From NCBI GenBank assembly GCA_002633025.1, contig NMRB01000417.1, forward strand, positions 120,064-184,063: a DNA stretch of 64,000 nt, given 5' to 3'. The position numbers and the translations under genes were made by a program. The DNA is from Notospermus geniculatus. Its lineage: Eukaryota > Nemertea > Pilidiophora > Heteronemertea > Lineidae. The notes beneath the pieces are model-generated. The model had not been told where the DNA came from. It made no database searches and saw only the letters and a program-made list of their open reading frames with translations. Below, piece by piece: positions 55,601-63,770 of this stretch (position 1 is the first letter of the stretch; every line of letters starts with the position of its first letter).

Positions 55601-58600
55601 CCTTCGTTACCTTGTCCTCGATCTCCTGACGTAGTTTATTCTCACTTTTAGCATTTACTTCCTGGATCAGTGTCTCAAGATCTTTGGACACCTAAAAGGA
55701 CAAAATCCGGCAGTCAGGTCTGGTCGTACATTTGACCCTTAAAGGGACAAGCCCTGTCTTCAAACTGAAACTGCTGACTCATTCAGATGACCATTTTCCA
55801 TATCGGCCTACTAACCCTAACTCCAACATACAAGGCACAAATGTCAGAAGCGAAAGTGACATCTTGAAGCAAAGAAACTTGAGAACACTGCACGACCGCA
55901 CTCCTCCGAGTACAGCTTCAGTTGACAACATACCTTGTCAGTTCCATGGAAATCCCTGTATTCTTGCATTGTTGATTTCAGGCGGATCTCAAGGAGTTTA
56001 TACTCATCACGAAGTTCATCGACCTACAATAAGAGATCATCTGATGACAGGACTATTAAAATCTCCTCACTCTTATCAAAGAATGGGCCTGACTGGGATT
56101 GAACCTGGAACCTCCCAGACTAAGGCACTGCAGTTTCCACTATCCCAAGTGGACACCCGAGTGGACATTGCAATGCACAGGAGAATACATGTACACCACC
56201 ATGATGATTGTACACGGTGTAATGTCATAATGACATCAATTCTAGCCCCAAATCAATCGACCAACGCTACTCTACATGTACCTTGGCATCCATATCCTGC
56301 CTCAGTTTGGAGCGCAAGTTACGATCTCTGTCATCGAGTTCAGCATTACCCCAACTTCCACCAATGTCAGATCTCGGCTGAAACACGGAGAACTTCATTT
56401 CAATACCTCAGCACTCAGGGGCGGATCCAGGATTTTGGAAAAGAGGGCGCACTGTGCTAGAAACATTGAAATTGGCAGTGAATTTCAATTATTTGCTCCA
56501 AATATCAGAATTTCATGGTCAATCTTACAGATTTGTTGGCCGAAAGGGGGCGCGCGCTAGGTGCACCCCTTGGATCCAAGTCTGGCACTGTTCAACCAAG
56601 GGAAGACACAATTTTATGGCCCTTTTTCCTTACAACTGGTGGTAAAGAATTTTTTTCTTCAAAAAAATTCAATATGGCGCAACTTGCAAAACCAATTCTG
56701 CGGACACAGCTAATACATACTGGGCTCACAAAAGCAACAGTGTGTTTATTATTTATTGTAACCTGATAAAATATTCTTCTCGTGTCTTTCAATGCCGATT
56801 TAAAGTGTCTGTTGGGGATCATTATGATCTACCACAGGCAGCATTTCACTGAACATGCTTCACGACCATCAACGGCCACTTAGAGTTAGCGACTCCATGA
56901 AAATCAATCGTCACGCAACCATTAATTATTTCAGGATCTGTATTTCTGGTTCAACATAAGCAAGACAATGAGCACAGGGATGTGAATTTGTTATGAATCA
57001 GCCAGTATTTCTGTCGCCACTCGATCAGCACAAGTATTCTCTGGCATTACAAATGACACCACTGGAAAGATGAAGCCATGTTCGCCGTGTTCGTGGCCAC
57101 AGAATATCACGGAAAGCACAATCACTCACCATGGCCGGGGAGAAGTGAACTCAGTACAGGGGCGATGCAGCCGGTCCACAGGTGTGTGTGTGGGGGGGGG
57201 GGCATAGACAAATGCAGATGAATGAATAAAACCTGTACCTACCTGTACCTGCACCGGATCCTGGTCCTGGTCTTTCCTCATCTTCTTCTTCTTATCCTCA
57301 AGTTTATTCTCCAAGGATTTGATTTCTTTCAACTTCAAAAACAACAAGTGGAGATCGGTTAACAAAGACGAAGGAATCGAACGTACGAATCTGCAAATCC
57401 TGCTTTAGTTTTTAGATTGAGTATGGTACATAATCAGGAAAATAACACAACACTTACCCTTCTCTCCATTTCTTCCAAACCTGAGAGATGCCTTCGGTTT
57501 GATTTCCTCTCCACCTTCTCAATGCTGGTCTGGAGAGCTTGGAGCTGCAAACAAATCATCAGATTCATTAAAACTACCGTGGGATTGAACATACAATGTG
57601 AGTTGTCATAAACCTTCCTGTACATAGAAGTACATGTATACGGTATACGAAAACGCCGGTTTACAATGGCTTCACGGTCGTGAATCCATTTGAAGCCTTT
57701 GTTATCCAGCGTTTTCGTATACCGTACACTTCTATGTAAAGGCAGCCCAAGGTGCAGTATCATCTCCAGCGTTCGTAGTTTAGGCCTACTCTCCATTCAG
57801 ATCCATGCTTCACCCTCAGATCTAAGCCTCCATCCAGAAAGCCGAGGTCCACTACCAATTCAAATACATGTACATGTAAAACCACACAGATAACATCCAT
57901 CCTCCCACAGCAGGGCTTTGGTCTCACTCCGCTTCATACACTTGCACTGAGTGGAGCGAACTAAAACCCCTGGTATGGGAGGATGGGTAATATCTCACCT
58001 TCTCCAAAGTTGCAGCCCTGAACTTATCATTCTCCTGTTTAAATGTCTCCAAAATCTTCTCAAAATCTTCCATAGATGACGCCTGCAAATGAAGACATGA
58101 AATCAACACTGCTTCAGAATGGGAGGCTTTTCTGCCATTAGAGCCGCCTGTCAGGGGTCCTAGAACGTCTCAAAATTTGACGCTACTGATGTAGGCCACG
58201 GCCTCGTGTCATTATGGATGACGTCATGGCATGCACTTCTGCTCTATGACATCAAATTTTGTAACGTTCTGGGACTGCTAACTGGTGGTGGCATCTAATG
58301 CGAGTAAAATCTCCCATTGCCATGGCACTTAACCCTATTGTGGGAGAGTTTGTACTTAGTTCGCAATGAAAATGCGTTTTCATGAGTCAGATTTTTGTTA
58401 CTGAGCAACCCAATAGCGAAATTTATTAGGTGCAAAACTGGAAGGACAAATTTGATACGTTTATGACCAGTGAAAGTAGAGGGTTTTCAAACAGTGTGTA
58501 AAATAAGCATTGTATTTCAAAGCTGTGCACAAGAACAAACTGGTGGTTTGAGTGAGTCAATCGGAATGAGTGCAATGGGAAATGCTTGGAGCACGATCAA

Positions 58601-61600
58601 ATTTTCAGGTGATTTATGATATTTGAACTTGAATTAAAGTGTGTTTAGAAGCAGAAGAATGTGGGAAGGATTGAAAGAAACCGTGTATTTACTGCTGGAG
58701 TCAGGGTGGAGTGGACAGAAGAGATCATTTCCATGGTGTCATCAGATTTAACACTCATGCTGTCAAAATTGTCTGTGCCAGGATCACTGGGCGTCACGCG
58801 TAACTTCTCCTCCTCATTTGACTGTAGACAGAGACAGGCTCGTTAAGATTAATTCTATAGTGGAATCGTGTAAACGCCATCCTCCAACAGCAGGGTTTTT
58901 AACCTCTCTACTCTTCATCCATTCCCCGAGTGTACGAAGAGGAATGAGATCAAAGCCCTGCTGTGGGAGGATGCGTAAACACATAATTGGTGAATTTCAT
59001 GCATAAGAAAACCATGCAAATAGTGATGAAGTAAAACCAGGTTATTTTGAGACATTCCTGATTGTTCAAATTGAATCAAATGCAAGGACAAGTTTCTATG
59101 AACAACACCAACATGCAGGACAGCTCCTCACACGGTTATTTTGAGTGTGATCACATGAGTTCTCTACATCCAAGGCTGAGTTCGATTGGAACCCGAGAGT
59201 CGATCGGATTGGTCTGACAGGCAATCGAACTCGACAGAACCCGAGGGTAGCTACCCGTGTGCGTCATATTTGACCTGTTTATTGAGTCGAGCCGTACCCT
59301 TGGCAATTTGTGTTTTGAACTCAACTGTATCACATGACAAGATGGCAGCGACAAAAATGTACGAACAAACAGTAGCAGCAATATGTGATCATTAACTCAA
59401 AATAACCGAGGAGTTAGAATCATAATACACTTATAAACATGCATGTACTAGCACAGAGGTAGGATGCATCCATTATACTTCGTTACAAAAAAAACAAAAT
59501 AAAATGATGTTGAAAACTCACCATTTTCTCTTTCTCAGCATTCATTTGTTGGTCCATCTTTTCAGACAAACTTTTCACAACACTTCCTCGGCGTTGCTCC
59601 TCCTTTTTTTCTTGGTTCTGTAACTTTTCTTCAAGTTCCTCTTTCACGGCCTGCATTATACTTTCTCTCATCTTTTTGCCCTGAAAAAGTTTTCATGATC
59701 AAGTATCATCGTCACGTGATGAACGAAAAAGACTGTACCCGGTACACCAAAGGGAAGGGCTTGGTGCCGTGAGCTTGAACTTGGCTCACTCATTTGACAG
59801 TATTGGACGATCTGTAGTGTTGAATCAGAGGAAGAAGCTAGAGTCGTTTGAGGAAACCTACACTATCAAAGAGAGTTAGCCTCCGTATCAGAGTGCCGGG
59901 TCCGAAAGGGAATTGAATCCGGACCTCAGAGGTGATAGGTAGTTACTAGATCTTCACCAGTTCAAATAGGCAAAGTTGCATGCCATGGTTAGAAAATTTC
60001 ACGAAATGTGTAAAACTTGAACTAAAACAATCTTCTTGGGAGCCACAGTGGTGTAGTGGTTCGGACCTCCAACTTGCGGTCAGAGGGTCCCGAGTTCGAA
60101 TCCCACTGGGCATGAGACTTTGGCAAGTCTCTTTGCCTCACTGGCCTCTCTCCACCCAGGTGTATAAATGGGTACCAGTCGGAAATGCTCAGATTGTAAC
60201 ACCGGATGAGCAGCTCATCTGAGTTCTACTGAAGGTTTCAGGATAGACTGGGGTTAAAGTGTACCTCTACCGTAGTTGATATCAGACTATAAACCCAAAC
60301 TTTAACTTTTTCTTACCTTTTCCTCGTCGACGTTAGCTTGCAGGTCGAGTTTCTCCCTCATCACGGTCACCACCTCCTCCCTCAGTTTACATCCCTGAAA
60401 TATATCAACGTCACAATCAACGAACAGCTCCATCCTGAATGACATCCAGAAAAATACACTTCTTTACAGATGAACACTTTGGTTACATCTGACTTCAACA
60501 AAACACGCAAAAAAACTGCTCCGGTATTGCTCCATCTGCCATAAAATATGACAATTTGAGTCTACGAGTTTCAACTTATGACATTGATTTCTTGAATTAT
60601 TCAGAGCGATTTCAGCTCTACTGAATTATTGACAGTAACACTGCAGAAATTTATAGCTAACAACCCAAGCCGTGATTTTTTAAATAATATCCAGCAGTTC
60701 AACTGATCATGCATCAATAACGCACTTTTTTTCTCAATTTTATGAATGTTGTAGGGACTTGTGTTAATAATAGTCCTCCTGGTATTTTCAAGTTTTGCAA
60801 CCATCCTTGTCAATCTTTCATAACTTGGTCCCAGTGACGACAAGTTCTTCTCTAGTGTCACAGAGAATGCTACACTTGAAATATTGTCATATTGTGTACT
60901 GGAACCTGTCTCGTACTGACACTTTTGGAATGGAACTATCAAACAGACACTGTCCTCAATTGAGAGGTGTTCTGAATAATCTAACCATCATTGATGAATC
61001 TTAAGCAAAAGGCATATTTCAATTCAAAATTTGGAAGAAAAACACAAAAGAAATCGCTTACCTTAGGTCCATTGAGTTCTTCACTCTGGCATTTCCAGGT
61101 TCCTTGGAAAATACCAGCTGAAGTTGATGTCAAAGTTACGAGAAGCAATCATCAAAAGCTGCTGAATTTTCAAAAAGATGGTAAATTTCAAAAATATAAA
61201 AGAAGCATTGATGAAATAATGGATCAAGATGAGTAGCTGAAATGAACTCTGATTGTATCGCAAAAAATAATCAATCAAAATGTGCAACCAGCTCCAGAAG
61301 TTGTTCATGACCAACTGGGTCTTTCGGATGTCTCCCTTTAAGCAGGGCACAGAGCCACTTGAATCTATCAACTTTCACAAATAAACCATACAGCATTTCA
61401 AAGATGATAAGATGAAGAATTTACAAATTAAATTTACAAGCGATTTTGTCCGAAATTTCTTTCCCTTGTTTTATTTTGCTAGAGCCTGTTGCACATCCAA
61501 AACAACATTGATGTAGAATGGTAAAAGCATTCTCCCACAGCAGGGTTCGTATGAAGAGAAGCGAGGTAAAAGACCGTGCTGTGGGAGAATGGGTAAAAAG

Positions 61601-63000
61601 CTGAAGCGAAGAATACTCTGAAACAGAATTCATTACTTCTTCTTCAATCATGACTGAGGTATTGAATCGTAGCTGTTCCTCATGAGTGTTTAGAATGTCC
61701 TTCATCCATTCTAGGATCTGGGGCAAAAGACAGAAAAAGAAATGTTAGCCTTTGGAGATATCCTGCTGAAATTCATTAAGTCATATGCAAACTTCCTTTC
61801 GACTTGCGATCAGTGGTGGCACTGGGTGGGTGTTGCCATCTTACAGGCCATTTGACCGGTAGTGCGGACCCTGTATGGACTGGACAAGTGGACACCGTCT
61901 TGACTGGGTCCTGGCACAAACTATGGACACTATAGTGGAGCAAACCTGTTCCAACAAATAGAAAGATTGCAGTTCAAATCAGAGAGTGAACCTCAAAGAT
62001 GATAATTACATTGTCAAGCACAGTATCAGGTACATCAGTCATCTTACTACTAGCAGGACTCGGAGCTGGTGACGTGTTAGTCCCCTTCATGTCCTCATTC
62101 AGTTTGTTCATGTCTTCATTTATGGTCTGAACCTGTGGCAGCAGATGGGAGAAATGGAGAATGAGTAGGACTGCTGAAATGTTTATCTGGATGAGTGTCG
62201 CAAGGTGACTCTGCTTCTGTGAACTACCTAAGTAAATGAGTTGAGATATATAATGAGGAAATGGCAATGGGCTCCGCTAGCTGATGACAAATTCTATTAT
62301 TGAAGTTGTAATCCACAAAATCACAACAAACAAGACAAGCGTTCTTGAACCATCCTTTACCGGTACTTTCAAAGTTCTGGAAAGAAAATGACCAACAAGA
62401 CGAACAAGATCCCAATCAGCTCCTTTAGGGAATACCGGTACCATCATCTTCCGCTGCTCTGATGTCTGAAACTCAAGAACTGACGGGATATAGGACGACT
62501 TCACCTAAACTGAAACAATCAACTGTTGTTCCCGGCCGTCACCTACCCTGAAATGCATTTGGGTCAGAAATCATCAAGTTTTAGTCATGAGTGTCATAAG
62601 TAGATGTTACCTTATCCGACAGAGACGATAGCTGCGACGTTACTCCACCGATCGCTTCCTGAAGCGTGGCCGTCGCGACACCGATCTTATCCTGTAAGTG
62701 GTCAATACGTTCTCGCGTGTCTCTCTCGTGTTGTTTCCTGAAGAAGAATTGAACGGGATGTCAACCTCCGTGATGAATTAATGAAAGGGGCGAACAGCAT
62801 TTTACAGTAGAATCATAGTAACATTTTCAAGGGCAAACGAAGGGCAAAAATGTCGACTCAAACTTGGAACAAACCTTGATTTGATTTCCGCCATCACCAC
62901 TTTATCCATCTGTTTCTTCGTCTCCACAATCTGCTGGTCCAACAATGACACAGCCTCATCAATCTTCTTCAGAGTATCGTTAAACTTGCTGCGGTCAATC
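34386..63000 (-). CDS. Large coiled-coil protein gene, 5'-incomplete
   Basis: I do not recognise the family. I can join 35 phase-consistent minus-strand exons from 62,999 down to 44,865 (4,235 nt, about 1,411 residues), rich in Lys/Glu/Leu heptads with repeated RLEEFEKK-like modules. Exons: 62875-62999, 62611-62737, 62010-62132, 61637-61717, 61062-61085, 60317-60394, 59522-59680, 58693-58821, 57999-58082, 57458-57544, 57243-57332, 56282-56377, 55934-56023, 55542-55691, 54563-55336, 54311-54355, 54092-54184, 53817-53900, 53142-53462, 52820-52921, 52582-52707, 52164-52343, 51547-51648, 51326-51403, 51006-51062, 50350-50490, 50141-50167, 49918-49935, 49710-49760, 48858-48977, 48660-48736, 48378-48474, 47543-47572, 46559-46645, 44865-45046. 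The last ends in phase 2 and can join any of three terminal exons. Nearly all borders are GT-AG. The microexons (18-30 nt) are the least certain. No head domain is visible, so the function is unknown; a cytoskeletal, centrosomal or membrane-linked scaffold is possible. Confidence 0.78.
34835..34952. repeat. Inverted repeat
   Basis: AGAGAGTTCGCAAAGCCCCC is complementary to GGGGGCTTTGCGAAAACTCT, with AAACGCC/GGCGTTT inside. A partial relative (GCGTAGGCGTTTCGCGTAGG) is near 9,133. Confidence 0.7.
35411..35449. repeat. Perfect 18-bp hairpin
   Basis: CCATAAAGGAATCAAACA, a 3-base AAC loop, then the exact complement. It looks like a young palindrome or cruciform. The loop is too small for a typical microRNA precursor. 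Confidence 0.7.
35688..35775. mobile_element. Short MITE, TAGACTGGTC family
   Basis: TAGACTGGTCCCGTGTCTTC at one end and GAAGACAGGGGACCAGTTTA at the other, with the same architecture as 10,507-10,759 but only 88 bp long. The flanks AGTGCTAAG and ACGCTGAAG may be a decayed 9-bp target duplication. Confidence 0.7.
36412..36453. repeat. Poly-G tract with one undetermined base
   Basis: About 40 consecutive G with an n at 36,432. Its length is unreliable in the assembly. Confidence 0.9.
37644..41865 (-). CDS. Terminal exon T2: 1,407-codon Pro/Arg-rich repetitive tail
   Basis: The 3' splice site CCTGCTCTAG precedes A ATG CTT CGA AGG. The 4,222-nt exon is 1 + 1,407 codons, exactly in phase with the 44,865-45,046 donor (VR-MLRRQAQESN). 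It is low-complexity and probably disordered. The middle has SPLSEQRSP repeats, then comes a hydrophobic stretch (MSMMYLIYLSLLSQYFKASL). Seventeen RPx[ST]xP motifs (such as ERPKTYPVDSK) follow, partly in a 40-residue repeat with KRPYTHPPTSMFE. The C-terminus has six [ET]xRWPKLLxxE motifs, the last ending at the stop. Upstream, the open frame continues only into a MITE (41,973-42,229), which supports the splice boundary. Alternatively it is a separate single-exon gene starting at the ATG at 41,862-41,864. No homologue is recognised. Confidence 0.75.
41973..42229. mobile_element. MITE, same family as 28,281-28,510
   Basis: GCAGATCTGCACACTTCC and GGAAGTGCGCAGATCTTTG are inverted arms, with CGTTACGTCATTCAGTTTCA inside. 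It lies just upstream of terminal exon T2. Confidence 0.8.
42230..42900. other. Intron, nothing recognised
   Basis: AT-rich non-coding sequence without clear repeats or exon-like frames. Confidence 0.4.
42903..43250. repeat. 18-19-bp minisatellite of CAGCTG (E-box) units
   Basis: Units such as AATGACAACAGCTGTTCTC are tandemly repeated with variation. Each carries the palindrome ACAGCTGT, an E-box-like bHLH site. A 65-bp perfect palindrome interrupts the array (43,051-43,115). Confidence 0.85.
43051..43115. repeat. Perfect 65-bp palindrome
   Basis: Two 32-bp arms (CAATACAGGTAGTGCCAATA... and its exact complement) face each other across a single base at 43,083. It is inside the E-box minisatellite. 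Confidence 0.85.
43535..43769 (-). CDS. Terminal exon T1: short Trp/Ser-rich tail
   Basis: The acceptor CTCTGTCTAG precedes G TGG TTC GCT TGG AAG. Joined in phase 2 to 44,865-45,046 it gives TAVR-WFAWKSRLNYIRWKG, then a Pro/Ser-rich tail ending NNDYVDDW-stop. The exon is 1 + 234 nt, in phase. It is the nearest terminal exon to the last common exon, so it is the likely default 3' end. The WxxWK opening matches terminal exon T3. Confidence 0.75.
44542..44808 (-). CDS. Possible hydrophobic alternative terminal exon
   Basis: A pyrimidine-rich tract ends GTGGCTCAG at 44,809-44,811. The frame then reads CAFYLILTLSAMYVLFLSVS, a strong membrane-segment candidate, and later LITILSYYIYYG, and stops at 44,542. 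It starts in phase 0, so it could only follow a phase-0 exon such as 46,559-46,645 by skipping 44,865-45,046. If real it would give a membrane-inserted isoform. It is unsupported apart from splice site, frame and composition. Confidence 0.3.
   Translation of the reverse strand, partial: CAFYLILTLSAMYVLFLSVSCAKSSSKSESNIHHVHGHLPDPQQEKDLSVSNYLITILSYYIYYGSSIYLNKDVKDSVTSFLTVEPCQ
44865..45046 (-). CDS. Last common exon of the coiled-coil gene
   Basis: Between CTCCTTTAG and AG|GTACCG it encodes RNDEVKTLQEELQELRDMIE, then LLKNSTNPRLFVKPEGDL, then DINKWGLYTAVR. The coiled coil ends here and a conserved-looking non-helical segment precedes the tail. It ends in phase 2, which selects the terminal exons at 43,535-43,769, 37,644-41,865 and 34,386-34,623. 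Confidence 0.8.
45309..45502. mobile_element. MITE with GGCGGTCTAGGAAAA ends
   Basis: GGCGGTCTAGGAAAACCCAT and the complementary GGATTTTCCTAGACCGCC are terminal, with AATGGCCTTG/CAAGGCCGTT-like inner pairing. Intronic. Confidence 0.75.
45924..46151 (-). CDS. Stop-containing exon with Gly/Gln repeat tail
   Basis: The acceptor ACTCTTCAG is followed by REDTTIELKGDIRGLRTDVD and a Lys/Glu stretch, then three 36-bp repeats encoding GANDGAPSGQGQ, ending GGQT-stop at 45,924. Phase 0 at entry fits exon 46,559-46,645. A strong GTAAGT donor lies 16 bp beyond the stop (45,907), but it is in the wrong phase for exon 45,046. So it is either a terminal exon, a poison exon, or an exon with an assembly or allele difference. 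The coiled-coil sequence itself is convincing. Confidence 0.55.
   Translation of the reverse strand, partial: REDTTIELKGDIRGLRTDVDKLKEKDKKQDDSPQNPPKDDTPTGQSQGANDGAPSGQGQGANDGAPSGQGQGGQT
46286..46468. mobile_element. MITE with AAGCCTTGTTCCCACTGCAG ends
   Basis: The left end AAGCCTTGTTCCCACTGCAG and the right end CTGCAGTGCGAACAGGCTTA are inverted, with GCGCGG/CCGCGC-like inner blocks. Intronic in the coiled-coil gene. Confidence 0.75.
46559..49760 (-). CDS. Coiled-coil gene, exons in the 46.5-49.8 kb segment
   Basis: Exons in transcription order: 49710-49760 (ARDAGMAADDDDDDEPE), 48858-48977 (ASAALSENMREKLQSITQWQ...), 48660-48736 (IFELNEKLALLKNDTSARIQ...), 48378-48474 (RVHDVEKVRRELEKMAAKDK...), 47543-47572 (EPPPQSEIEE) and 46559-46645 (CQGSIRKLAESIQTVKTVLG...). 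The 48,660 exon ends in phase 2 and the 48,378 exon supplies the matching base; the others are phase 0. They are mostly coiled coil with acidic and proline spacers. The 30-nt exon is the weakest. Confidence 0.72.
47648..47950. repeat. 20-bp minisatellite
   Basis: TCATCATTCAACTACAATTG-type units in tandem, about 15 copies with drift, lie in the intron between exons 48,378 and 47,572. Each unit has a CAATTG palindrome. Confidence 0.85.
49106..49278. repeat. GGATCC-ended interspersed repeat
   Basis: It runs from CAGTGGCGGATCCACGATTT to CTTGGATCCGCCCC with the shared TTACAGATTTGTTGGCCG interior. Intronic. Confidence 0.75.
49918..51062 (-). CDS. Coiled-coil gene, exons in the 49.9-51.1 kb segment
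   Basis: Exons: 51006-51062 (NDITDVKKVIAKKDSKINK), 50350-50490 (VRRDLNNKLDERQAAAVRQL...), 50141-50167 (SPSSEQNEE) and 49918-49935 (MLELEE). The 51,006 exon appears to end in a GC donor (AAG|GCAAGA) rather than GT, a known minor class. The 27- and 18-nt exons have sound flanks and keep the frame but are short enough to be chance. Confidence 0.62.
51326..52343 (-). CDS. Coiled-coil gene, exons in the 51.3-52.3 kb segment
   Basis: Exons: 52164-52343 (RYEEDYELLCGHPRTDGEGD..., then a K7 basic run, ending GEIEGTPVPV), 51547-51648 (SPDHGDWLDIIEVDAQIEEF...) and 51326-51403 (ARKELMSYLDGLVETGARVL...). All are phase 0. The 3' end and donor of exon 52,164 have been amplified into a minisatellite (51,962-52,190). 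Confidence 0.75.
51962..52190. repeat. 39-bp minisatellite carrying repeated 5' splice sites
   Basis: There are six units. On the minus strand each unit reads ATTGAGGGTACACCTGTACC, then TGTG|GTAAGTTG, so each contains the exon end IEGTPVPV plus a full GTAAGT donor. Units are 39 bp (13 codons) but each intron part has an in-frame TGA, so only the first donor keeps the reading frame. Confidence 0.9.
52582..53900 (-). CDS. Coiled-coil gene, exons with repeated RLEEFEKK modules
   Basis: Exons: 53817-53900 (IMEEVNHRLEEFEKNMANKA...), 53142-53462 (IMAEVKTRLEEFERRFKTGS..., then KQRLEEIEKSIKTA, RRLDELEKGMKTAV, then a DTSSGD/DTSSED acidic repeat), 52820-52921 (FEVLDEIMKEVKQRVDDLEK...) and 52582-52707 (EADSQQLDAEELAKQVENAV...). 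The recurring [IV]M[AEK]EV..RLEE[FI]E.. unit of about 30 residues, also in exon 54,092, shows internal exon duplication. All exons are phase 0, so any can be skipped without a frameshift. Confidence 0.78.
54092..55691 (-). CDS. Coiled-coil gene, central rod exons
   Basis: Exons: 55542-55691 (VSKDLETLIQEVNAKSENKL...), 54563-55336 (258 codons, the largest rod exon), 54311-54355 (IPVINENAKKEIEEK) and 54092-54184 (IMEQVRNRLNEFDGNVNKSV...). The large exon has dense heptads (LQKRLRDLEEHFKKLEKEQK), an amphipathic AEMNRKIQEQIAKYL helix, a Pro hinge (PPPVISPVKEEKP) and a second helical part. Donor and acceptor are GAAAAA|GTAATT and CTTGTAG|GTCACC. Confidence 0.82.
55934..58821 (-). CDS. Coiled-coil gene, exons in the 55.9-58.8 kb segment
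   Basis: Exons: 58693-58821 (SNEEEKLRVTPSDPGTDNFD..., Ser/Thr-rich, not helical), 57999-58082 (ASSMEDFEKILETFKQENDK...), 57458-57544 (LQALQTSIEKVERKSNRRHL...), 57243-57332 (LKEIKSLENKLEDKKKKMRK...), 56282-56377 (PRSDIGGSWGNAELDDRDRN...) and 55934-56023 (VDELRDEYKLLEIRLKSTMQ...). All are phase 0 with GT-AG borders. The 57,243 exon has two tandem donors 6 bp apart (CAG|GTACAG and CAG|GTAGGT). Confidence 0.75.
56070..56165 (-). repeat. tRNA-like SINE fragment
   Basis: On the minus strand TGGGATAGTGGA (A-box-like) and CCAGGTTCAATCCCAG (B-box-like) are spaced as in a tRNA. The stems do not close into a cloverleaf. Intronic. Confidence 0.45.
56416..56586. repeat. GGATCC-ended interspersed repeat
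   Basis: It begins CAGGGGCGGATCCAGGATTT and ends CTTGGATCCAAG, so its right terminus is mutated. Intronic. Confidence 0.75.
57621..57739. mobile_element. Hairpin MITE
   Basis: ACATAGAAGTACATGTATAC, then ACGGTATACGAAAACGCC, is mirrored by GCGTTTTCGTATACCGTACA and CTTCTATGT. Intronic. Confidence 0.8.
57898..57984. mobile_element. Small hairpin, CTCCCACAGCAGGG family
   Basis: The left arm is CATCCTCCCACAGCAGGG and the right arm a decayed ACCCCTGGTATGGGAGGATG. Relatives are at 58,868-58,982 and 61,521-61,600, all in introns of this gene. Confidence 0.7.
58118..58318. mobile_element. MITE, family 2, uninterrupted copy
   Basis: AATGGGAGGCTTTTCTGCC and the inverted GCGAGTAAAATCTCCCATT are the ends, with CCTAGAACGT/ACGTTCTGGG inside. 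It matches the split element at 3,163-3,600 minus the nested MITE. Confidence 0.8.
58868..58982. mobile_element. Small hairpin, CTCCCACAGCAGGG family
   Basis: The arms are GTGTAAACGCCATCCTCC and GGAGGATGCGTAAACAC, with CAGCAGGG/CCCTGCTG inside. Confidence 0.75.
59126..59413. mobile_element. MITE with GGTTATTTTGAG arms
   Basis: CTCCTCACACGGTTATTTTG and CTCAAAATAACCGAGGAG are inverted ends, with GTGATCACATGAG/GTGATCATTAAC and GAACCCGAG/TCGAACTCG-type blocks between them. Confidence 0.7.
59522..62999 (-). CDS. Coiled-coil gene, 5'-most exons in the window
   Basis: Exons: 62875-62999 (IDRSKFNDTLKKIDEAVSLL...), 62611-62737 (RKQHERDTRERIDHLQDKIG...), 62010-62132 (VQTINEDMNKLNEDMKGTNT...), 61637-61717 (ILEWMKDILNTHEEQLRFNT...), 61062-61085 (SEELNGPK), 60317-60394 (GCKLREEVVTVMREKLDLQA...) and 59522-59680 (GKKMRESIMQAVKEELEEKL...). 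The first two share a phase-2 junction; the rest are phase 0. Exon 62,875 starts at an acceptor, so earlier exons lie outside. The 24-nt exon is tentative. Confidence 0.75.
60036..60245 (+). repeat. tRNA-derived SINE
   Basis: The head contains GTGGTGTAGTGGTTCGGACC (A box) and GAGTTCGAATCCC (B box). The body contains CCACCCAGGTGTATAAATGG, then GTACC, a core shared by tRNA-SINEs of several marine animals (from general knowledge). Intronic, on the strand opposite to the host gene. Confidence 0.75.
61521..61600. mobile_element. Small hairpin, CTCCCACAGCAGGG family
   Basis: GTAAAAGCATTCTCCCACAG is mirrored by CTGTGGGAGAATGGGTAAA. Only about 80 bp in total. Confidence 0.75.
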
Positions 63001-63509
63001 TGAAAATATACACAATTTCTATCATAAGTTACAAATTCTTGGACATTTTGTGACATCATGTTTCATGTAACACATGAATGATGAAACCTTGAACAAGAAT
63101 ACAAATAAGACTTACTTACATCAGCATGAATGCTAGCACATTACCAAGGATTTTTTCAAAGAAATACTGCCACAGTTACATCCACCGTGAGAAAAAATTG
63201 CCACAAAAAACAAAACATCCTTTCCCACACGAACCACGACTTTCAAAAGCACACAACAGTCAGCCCCACCCTCCTTCAGCCGTCAACAACTACCGGCGGT
63301 TAATGATTCTACAAATTAACTATTCAGAACATATGAAGTGCCGCAGTCATGAGTGTGTCATTCAAAACTTCCATGAAGAGTGCCACAAGTTGGTGCCAGT
63401 TTGACAACCACTCCATTATTCATGATAAGTTCATTGTGCTGCCACCTTCCGGACCAGACAACCACTTCCTGGGCACAGACAAGTCGACAACCCACAAACA
63501 AAATTTTCT
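63000..63509. other. Intron at the window edge, nothing recognised
   Basis: No further exon of the coiled-coil gene is recognised between 63,000 and the minisatellite, nor from 63,771 to the window end. Confidence 0.4.
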
Positions 63510-63770
63510 AACAGAACTCAGACAAGATGACCAGAAAGAGCCCACAAAGCCAACTTTCCAACAGAACTTTGACAAGACGACCAGAGACAACCAACAAAGC
63601 CAACTTTCTAACAGAACTCTGACATGACAACCAGAGACAGCCAACAAAGCCAACTTTCTAACAGAACTGACATGACAACCAGAGACAGCCAACAAAGCCA
63701 ACTTTCCAACAGAACTTTGACAAGACGACCAGAGACCAACAGACCAAGCACAAACCATGACCCACCTTGC
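63510..63770. repeat. About 44-bp minisatellite
   Basis: Five or so units containing CCAACTTTCTAACAGAACTC and GACAACCAGAGACAGCCAAC lie in the first visible intron. Any reading frame through it is an artefact of repetition. Confidence 0.85.

Noticed and set aside
55934-56023. Intermediate-filament rod end (EYRDLL-like motif in VDELRDEYKLLEIRLKSTMQ)
   Set aside because: The similarity is confined to coiled-coil composition and the characteristic YRKLLEGEE end is missing.
60036-60110. Functional tRNA gene at the start of the SINE
   Set aside because: It continues into a typical SINE body and the cloverleaf is degenerate.
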